A stretch of DNA of 64,000 bases from positions 8,680,001 to 8,744,000 of the forward strand of contig NC_079885.1 of NCBI RefSeq assembly GCF_029227915.1. The letters run 5' to 3'. The translations under genes were made by a program, and so were the position numbers. The notes under the pieces were generated by a model. That model saw nothing but the letters and a program-made list of their open reading frames with translations, searched no databases and was not told the DNA's origin. The DNA comes from Hydractinia symbiolongicarpus. Its lineage: Eukaryota; Cnidaria; Hydrozoa; Anthoathecata; Hydractiniidae. Shown piece by piece: positions 56,877 through 64,000 of this stretch. Within the stretch, counting starts at the first letter, position 1; each line of letters starts with the position of its first letter.

Positions 56877-59800
56877 GCAAAGAGTTGTTTTCCAATAGCG
56901 TTGCAGTCTGTGAAGGATGCTATTTCTAAAGATGGGAGTGGTGATACCAAGGTATTTAAGAGTATTTTTATTTTTCATTGTTTTTAATTTTTTTTAAACT
57001 AGTAACACATTTCAATTGTGAGTCATGTTATTTACACGTTAAACCCTTTAAGTACTTTTTTTAAGTATGCAAAGGTATGTGTTCACAAAATTACTGCACA
57101 CATGATTACCACCATTCTTCAAATGTTATACCAAAAGTGTTTTAACTTTTGCATCCGATCAGTCACATATATCTGTCCTTATACTTTTTATTTGGCACTC
57201 AAATTTGAGAACGAAGTATTTAGTGATTTCTGGAAGCCTTAAACATTTAATGACAACCAATTACAATTACAAATAAATAGCTCAATGAGTGGCGGACAGC
57301 CAATGCTCAGAGCCACATTTGTGGATTGCCTTATATGGATCAGGTTTTATGCTAAGTTCTGTATCAATCTGGCATACATCAAGTAATTAAAGTACTCTAA
57401 GTTCCATAATAAGGAACAGATGGCTTAGAATGGAAACGCAGCAGGTAAAAGTTTGTGCATTAGACTTTAAATGACAACAGCTATGTTACTTTAACTGTGA
57501 ACTATAAAATTTAACAAAATGATTTATTACTCAAGCTACCCAACAATCACCAGAAATATGTTTTATCATTTAGGAAGCTTACTGCAACTACCTGAGCTGT
57601 CTATTGTTTATGGCGCAAGCTCTTAAAGATGAAGCATGGGACAAGCAAGGTTTATTTTTGCTATGTTATTGTTTTACCATTTAAATATTAACCTTGTGTT
57701 TTGTTTAACTTCAGTGATAACTATCATCTGTGATAATTATGAGTTAGGTCCAAAGTATACCTAAAGAATTTGAAACAATTGCAAAAAACAGAAGAAAAAA
57801 AATGTACAAATTATTAAAAAAAAGAAAAGGTACAAATTATTTGAAAAAATATTGAAGTAAAATGCCTAAATTTAGAGGAAATAAATTCTGAACATGAACC
57901 TGACATATGTAATATTTTGCTGCTCCACATATGCATCGTTCATAAATTTCTAGTTTTTTTCTTCTTCATAGAGTTAAAAGATTTAGCAATAGAAGAATCA
58001 TTCAAACTTTTCAAACTAACTGAGCAATGTTTAGAAAGAGCCCACGATATATTAAAACATCAGCGTCACGGTAAGTGTTTGGTAATGTATATTTACATTA
58101 ACGGTAAAAGCTCTAACCCGGAGTTAATTTAACTAAATTTAGGGTTTTAACAAATCTCTTTAAACCATTTTCTTTTAAAATCTTGTTGACTACAGTTCCT
58201 AGCGTACAGTATCTGTGCATGCATATGAAAATTTATTTTCACTTATTATTTGAGTTCGTGTGAACACTTTCCATAACGAGAAATTATAGCTGATCTGGCA
58301 TGCGAAGATTTATTTTTAAACTACTACTACCTTACGTTACGTAAAGAAGAACTTAACAATCTTGTGTCAATGCTGAATACATTAAAATATTTTATAAAAA
58401 GACATATGAATTTTTTAAAAATAATTAAGCGTCAAAAATTTTTTATGGATTGATTTATATGAAAGGTGGACAATCTTCCGATTGACACGACCTGTCTACC
58501 TTTCATATAACGACATAAAATCTTCGAAAGAATGAGGTCAAAGCTGCAGATCCTGCCATTAGATCTTATTTTTTTACTACTATGGCACCATTGTAAAGCC
58601 TAGTGGAACATGAGTGCCTTCTAATGTCATTGGCTCTTTATCGCGTGATGATTAACCCAAAAAATATCTAAAATCTGTCTGATTTACGCAAAAATATTTT
58701 GTTTGGGCTTTTGGGTGTAGAAATTTTAATGTGAAAGAAAAAACTGCACACATATCTTGTAGTATCGAACATCCACTAGTTGCCACTTTTTTTCTGGCTA
58801 TATAACTGTATAAATTAATTTAAAAATGAAATAATAACAGGACAAGATGACACAGACAGACCACACAAAGATCATTCATGGACTACTCCTCATCCTGCAC
58901 AAAGAAGACACAGCCAACCACCTTCAATGTCTCTTACTCCACAAGCGCCCAGAATAAACCGTACTGCTTCTAATATTGGTGGTTATCAAACAAATCAACC
59001 AAGAAATTCAAGTTTGAATGATTTAGTGGCCTCTATACCCTCCCCGCCTGGAGCTAGATTGGTACCCACGAAGTAAGTGATTGGAATCTTGTTTGATTTA
59101 ATGTTGTGGAGCTATGAAGTTTCTGTTTTTATGATTTGATTTTTTTTGCATGTACCTTTATGATTTTAGCTTATTAATTTTTTTTATATTTTTATTTTTT
59201 TTTTATTTTTGCGCTATTTTGTGATGTTTGGCCAAATCCACCAAATTATATAATCAACGAATATTCTTTCAAAATGATGTTTGCCAGATCATTATTGGTA
59301 AAAAAAACAAGATATGCAAATAAATTGGTAAAAGTTAACTTAAGAAAGAGTTTTCATTCCCACAAAGGAAATAAAACGCTGTGCCATCATATGAATCATT
59401 AAATGTGTAGATACATGTGTCTTATTGAAAAAGGGCTTTGCTATTAACAGTATTTTGTAATATATTTTTTGTAACGTTTTACAATCATCTGAAAAAATTT
59501 GTACCTTCCAAATGTAATTTTTCTCGACCCTTGAAAATATCTACCGGAAAAAAATTAAAGTCCTAGTTAAGATCGCAAAGAATCAATATCTTTTATGAAT
59601 TAGTGTCTAGCAAGTAAGTTAAAAGGTGGAATTTCCCTCTACCCTCTAATGCCCCTCCTACCACTCCCCCACCGTGTCAATCCAAAAAATATAAATTAAT
59701 TGTTAAGGGTCTTTTACAAAACATCAGAACTCGAAAAATATGTTTAAGGTTAAATTGTAACATGTTTTCTGTATATCTTCATCCCAGTTGATGTCATGTG

Positions 59801-61621
59801 ACAGGCTACTTTCGGCAGTGCCATTGGGGTTCTAATTAAATTGAATTAAGAATTACTTTAATCCTTCACACGTACCAAATCTAATACCTTTTTGAACTCT
59901 CAGTGCACATTTTTTCAATTTTATACAAAACACAAAATAATGCTGAGAAAAAATTTTATATATCTTCGGCATGCAATTCATTTGTGTGTTAATGTAATTG
60001 CTTAGCATGCCTCATTTTATTTCCGACATTTTTATTTTGTAGTCCAAGTCATCAATCTGTTAACAACCAAGAAATGTTTCAAGCCTACCAAAGAAGAAAA
60101 TCTTACCGTGGTGGGAATATACAACAAAAATACGCAACAGCTAATTTCGTGAGTGGAGATTTGTTTACATTTTTTGAAGAGACGAGAGTACTGTATAAGA
60201 GTAGTTGTTAACCCGTAAAAAAACTGTCTCGCTTGCCCGCAAATTTTTTAACCTGCGAGGAAAAAAGAATAAAACTTCGGCGCTACCATTTTAAACTGAC
60301 AGAATAGGGGTATTATTTGTGATTTGTAGAAATACATAATGTGTTGAAATCATTTAAATTTGCGCGGATGAAAGAAATGAAGATTTTTTAAGAATACAAA
60401 TTTTAAAAAAAAATTCTTCGGAACGACTTATTACTATATGAAAATTTATTTAGAATAGGAATTGAACAATTTCAAGTCAGAAAAAATGTTTTTGGTCATA
60501 TGCTTAATTTAAGCAAGGAGGTTTAAACCTCCTTGATTTGAGGATGTCTCAGATTTTCTTGCCTATTTTTTTACGGTGATATTGGCGAATATTGCGAATA
60601 TTGTAAACAGCCTTTCTGATTTACGTCAGCACTCAGCAATTGTCGACGCAAATACTGACGTGATAACAAAACAGGCATAAACAGTATTTTATACGGGCCA
60701 TTTTTTTCTGACATGAAAGAAAATGAAATAGAAGTGCTGTGTCCTTGAGTTTATCGTTTTCAGAAAGTAAGTTCAAAAAAATGTTTTAAAACTGTTTAGA
60801 TCACATGCTTAGACCTACTTGCTTTGACAAAAAAGACGAATAACGTTTTTGTATTCTAATTATTCAGTTGTTCCTTGTTTAGAACTTGAGTTTATTTCGA
60901 AAAGAAGCAGAAAAAATGGCGTTGTCTAAAGCCAGAGAGAAAGCTGTATCTTTTTCAAATTTGTTTTTGTTATTGGGAACTTAGAAATTGGAAATGTTTT
61001 TGTTTGAAAAAAAAACGTTAGGATAGTAATGACTGGTAATTATAATAATATCTTACGTTATTTTCTTGTGTTTGTTTATTCTTCGTTTTTTATTGTATCT
61101 ATTTATATTAAAAAAACCTAAATTATTAGCTGTATATATACCAAACACCCACTCACAGCCTATTCCCGACTTGTATTCTAACATCTATAGATACAAAGGT
61201 ATAGAAAACTTTCTTCCTTTACTCAGTATTTCACAGATTCATAACAAGCTTGTTGAAAGAGAAAAACAAATGAAATTTGAAGCAGAAAGGTAACATATTT
61301 TAGTTTAAAAAATGGATGTTTTGATTGATTGGGAAATGTTCCATTTTATTCTTCTACCAGTAGCCGCTTATATCAGCGGCCGAATCTAATGTTGAAGAAA
61401 TTGTGATGCAGTGATTGATGTTAAACGAAACGAAAATATGTCTTAGTTGTACTCGTCAATTTATCTTTTAGACGATGGAATAATCGACAGAACAGATCTT
61501 CCAGAGATAAAGATTATCGTCAAAACCTACTTGCCAGTATTCTGACGTATGAAGAGGACGCTGTGAGTTGATTTTTTGATTTTGTAGTCATCTTCTTTGT
61601 GGTCGTTGTTGTTGTTATTGC

Positions 61622-61653
<32 letters not shown>

Positions 61654-63976
61654 GGTTGTGTACGTTAGCGAAACCAACTAACGGAAACAAGGGGAAAGTT
61701 TCGGGTTGGGAAAATCAAAAAAAAAATCGGAAATTTAGTATTTCTTAGAAAATAATATGTTGTGGTTGTATTAAGAATTGTAATCACTCGTTTCTTTTAT
61801 ATTTTTTTTTTAGAAATGGCCAAAAACATTCAGAGACACACTTGTTATAAAAAAGACTGATACTGCAGTCATTGTCAACATTGTTCAAGCAGTACTGATG
61901 TAAGAATATTTTTATGACGTGCCATTTATGTAGTTTTTTTTGTAGTTTTTACAAAAATGCACCTTTAATGTATTTTGATGCAAGCGACAAGTCGCAATCT
62001 ACGGTTAATCACATAATTGTTTATTTTTGTGACAGTAGCACCTCATACTGTATGTGTTTTGCTTATAGATGTAAAGAACACCCTCTAGCGAAATATTTAA
62101 ACGAAGTACAACTGAATGCCTACCAAAAAATAAAGAAACTCCTGGAAGAAGATCTAACAAGAACGACGAGCAGCAGCGACCATTTCTATCTTTCACCCGT
62201 TGATTCGTTTAAAAAAAATACGCAGAAGCCACCACGCCCTGCATTTCCTAAAGGCAAGCAAATTTCATTGGATGAGCGTTATAAAGATTCGGAAGATTCA
62301 TCAAGAGTTTTAAATTCCGCAGCACCCTTGAAATCACCACCTGCAAATTCACCACCTGCAAATTCAGAACAATTAAATTCTCCCTATCAATCAGATTTAA
62401 AGTTTAGTACATCAGATAACACTTATGATAATTTGAAAAAAGACCTAGACGGTGATGTTGTTGTGGAACCTACATCGGTTGAAACAGCGTTTGATGAAAT
62501 GGAAGACGAAATGTTTTCTTCCGAATCTGAAAACGAAGACAACGAAACGTCAACGTACGTGCACATGAAGAGTCCGAACAGTTCCACTGGAGCCGGTTCA
62601 GAACCTTGTTATTTTATGGTAGATGGAAGTCTTGATAAAAATTCAACTTTAAAATCGAAAAATGAAAATAAAAATGATAATTATGAAAATACTTTAAAGT
62701 TTAAAGATGTAAAAAAAGACGTAGATGAGAAGAAAAAAGAAAGTAAAAATAGTACTAATACAGACGATAGTGGTGACTACATGGCGTTACTGCCAGTGCA
62801 GGAAGATGTTTACGAAGAGTTAAGCGATTATGAAGAGTACGACGGTGACGCTAAAAATAACGAAGGCGACGCTACAAAAAACAATGGCGACACTGTAAAG
62901 AACGATGGCGACACTTTAAAAAAAGATGGCGGCACTCTAAAAAATGACGGCGATACTTTAAAAAAAGACGGCGATACTGTAAAAAAAGACGGCGATATTG
63001 TAAAAAACGACATGTGTGATGAACTGGACACGGTAGACAACGATAACATTTATGAAGAGATCGATGAATTGCAACAGCGCGCTAGAGTTGATTCGAAGAG
63101 GAAAGTAATTCGAAAATCAAGTACCGACTTGTTGCAGTTAGTTGACACAGATTTTTTGAAATTACAAGATGACGTGGTGCAAGATTTGTTGTTTGGAATA
63201 GGTACGTCAAATAAATTATGATTTTTATTTCCCAATTTTAGTTGTTTGTTTCGGTTAAGTTCGTAAAAAAAATTGGCTAAATGTTAACGATCTTAAGTTT
63301 GCGAATAAGACCTCGAGAATTACCGATTATGGACAGTTTTTTTTGGAATCAAGGAATTGCAAGTTTTACAATAGTAACCTCACGTAACTATTGATTCGTT
63401 TATATCCTGTTTAAGATGAACCTTATATTTTTAAACCGCTCTGCGAATAAGGTAAATTGCGAAAAAAAAGGCTTGCAAATGTCCGTCCTTGTTTAAAAAT
63501 GCGGAAGAGTAATCCTGCATGTTTTTCTTATACTTTCATTTATTTTCTTAATGCCTTTTAAATGTAGAAATGTATTTTCACGAGATAAAACCCTTTTACC
63601 CAGGCAATGAAGCCCTTTTACCTGGGCAATAAAGCCCCTTTACTCAGGCAATAAAACCTTTTTACCCGGGCATTAAAGCCCTGTTACCGGGCAATAAAGC
63701 CTTTTTACCCGGGCAATAAAGCTTGATAACAAACTTTTATAACCATATCGTTTGTCTTTTTGAACTTCCAACTGAAATCAATACACAAATATCGTGAAAT
63801 TTGTCTCTTGTCTGCCAAGTCCATAGTTGGATTTTTCTGTTTTTAGATCGTCTTCACTCCGTTCTTTTGTTAACCTATCAAGAATTGGACACGCCCACTG
63901 GTCGTGATCAGTCTTATGCTACTTTAGAAACAATCTTCTTCAAACCATTATGGCCATGGATTATGAAGATGTTTAG
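56865..63976 (+). CDS. VPS9D1: VPS9 domain-containing protein 1, 5' eleven exons (partial at window end)
   Basis: Exons: 56865-56951, 57574-57649, 57972-58070, 58841-59072, 60043-60148, 60893-60946, 61237-61289, 61472-61562, 61814-61899, 62069-63201, 63847-63976. All are GT..AG and phase-consistent, about 715 residues so far. The N-terminal ~87 residues form a helical MIT-like domain (SVKDAIS, EAYCNYLSCLLFMAQALKD, KLTEQCLERAHDIL). A coiled-coil follows (EAEKMALSKAREKA, IHNKLVEREKQMKFEAER), then the family signature LLASILTYEEDA, KWPKTFRDTL and EHPLAKYLNEVQLNAYQKI. Exon 11 (FFKPLWPWIMKMF) leads into the VPS9 catalytic domain, which lies beyond the window. VPS9 domains act as GEFs for Rab5-type GTPases on endosomes. 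The linker in exon 10 is much longer and more acidic than I recall for vertebrates. Confidence 0.88.
58456..58509. repeat. Inverted repeat, 17-bp arms
   Basis: TATATGAAAGGTGGACA at 58456-58472 is mirrored by TGTCTACCTTTCATATA at 58493-58509 with one mismatch and a 20-nt loop. It lies in VPS9D1 intron 3. It could be a small foldback element. Confidence 0.6.
61607..61652 (+). repeat. (GTT)n microsatellite
   Basis: About fifteen GTT units with two interruptions (ATT, GCT), in VPS9D1 intron 8. Confidence 0.9.
62844..63011 (+). repeat. 21-bp coding minisatellite (eight GDT(L/V)KxD heptapeptides)
   Basis: Eight units of exactly 21 nt in exon 10 of VPS9D1 encode GDAKNNE, GDATKNN, GDTVKND, GDTLKKD, GGTLKND, GDTLKKD, GDTVKKD and GDIVKND. 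All are in frame, so copy-number change would not disrupt the protein. Confidence 0.9.
63585..63722 (+). repeat. Intronic tandem repeat, ~22-23 bp, about six copies
   Basis: Units are of the form CTTTTTACCCGGGCAATAAAGCC with small changes (CCAGG, CTGGG, CTCAGG), in VPS9D1 intron 10, between the exon with the heptapeptide repeat and the exon entering the VPS9 domain. Confidence 0.85.
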
Positions 63977-64000
63977 GTAAGTATGACCAAGGATTATTAA

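Noticed and set aside
62828-63049. Minus-strand repeat protein (SPSFF repeats)
   Set aside because: Antisense reading of the VPS9D1 heptapeptide minisatellite.
63585-63722. CRISPR array
   Set aside because: Contiguous ~22-bp tandem repeats with no spacers, inside an intron.
56865-63976. A separate small gene for the open frame at 61914-63221
   Set aside because: The frame is VPS9D1 exon 10 read back into its intron; the true acceptor at 62069 matches phase and homology.

Overview
This is an AT-rich eukaryotic window with short exons, T-rich introns and consensus GT..AG splice sites. No bacterial or phage features are visible. The encoded proteins are animal orthologues, and the transposon families (a Copia element, an RLE-class LINE, hAT elements, a long-TIR element with a 'HAFTGCD' ORF, tRNA-derived SINEs and Helitron-like mini-elements) fit a cnidarian genome, probably a medusozoan. 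The taxon is an inference from content, not proven.

Layout: (1) 1-12.4 kb is gene-poor. It holds tRNA-derived SINE units, a mini-Helitron, a MITE, a weakly supported small secreted-peptide gene on the minus strand (4769-3203), and a 4.4-kb DNA transposon with ~0.7-kb inverted repeats (6930-11309) carrying a decayed minus-strand transposase gene. (2) 12.4-26.9 kb, minus strand: a complete 13-exon AMFR/gp78 gene (601 aa; all intron phases agree) with multi-pass membrane segments, RING, CUE and a C-terminal VIM-like motif. Its introns hold SINE, Helitron-like, LINE and hAT debris. (3) 26.9-38.6 kb: intergenic repeat landscape between two divergent genes, with a 128-bp satellite, a 1.6-kb hAT-type element, a Copia element whose 3' LTR abuts the hAT terminus, and a hAT transposase C-terminus. 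(4) 38.6-54.3 kb, plus strand: a complete 24-exon TRPC4AP/TRUSS gene (789 aa). Intron 7 contains a near-intact RLE-class (R2/NeSL-like) LINE with a single-base frameshift in its endonuclease domain. Other introns hold MITEs. (5) 56.9-64 kb, plus strand: eleven exons of VPS9D1, cut by the window edge before the VPS9 domain, with an expanded acidic linker containing an in-frame heptapeptide minisatellite.

The three cellular genes are not an operon. AMFR is an ER-membrane ubiquitin ligase, TRPC4AP a CUL4-DDB1 substrate receptor and VPS9D1 a putative endosomal Rab-GEF family protein. I see no sequence evidence that they are co-regulated. The gene models were built by hand from splice consensus, phase continuity and remembered vertebrate homologues, without alignment software.
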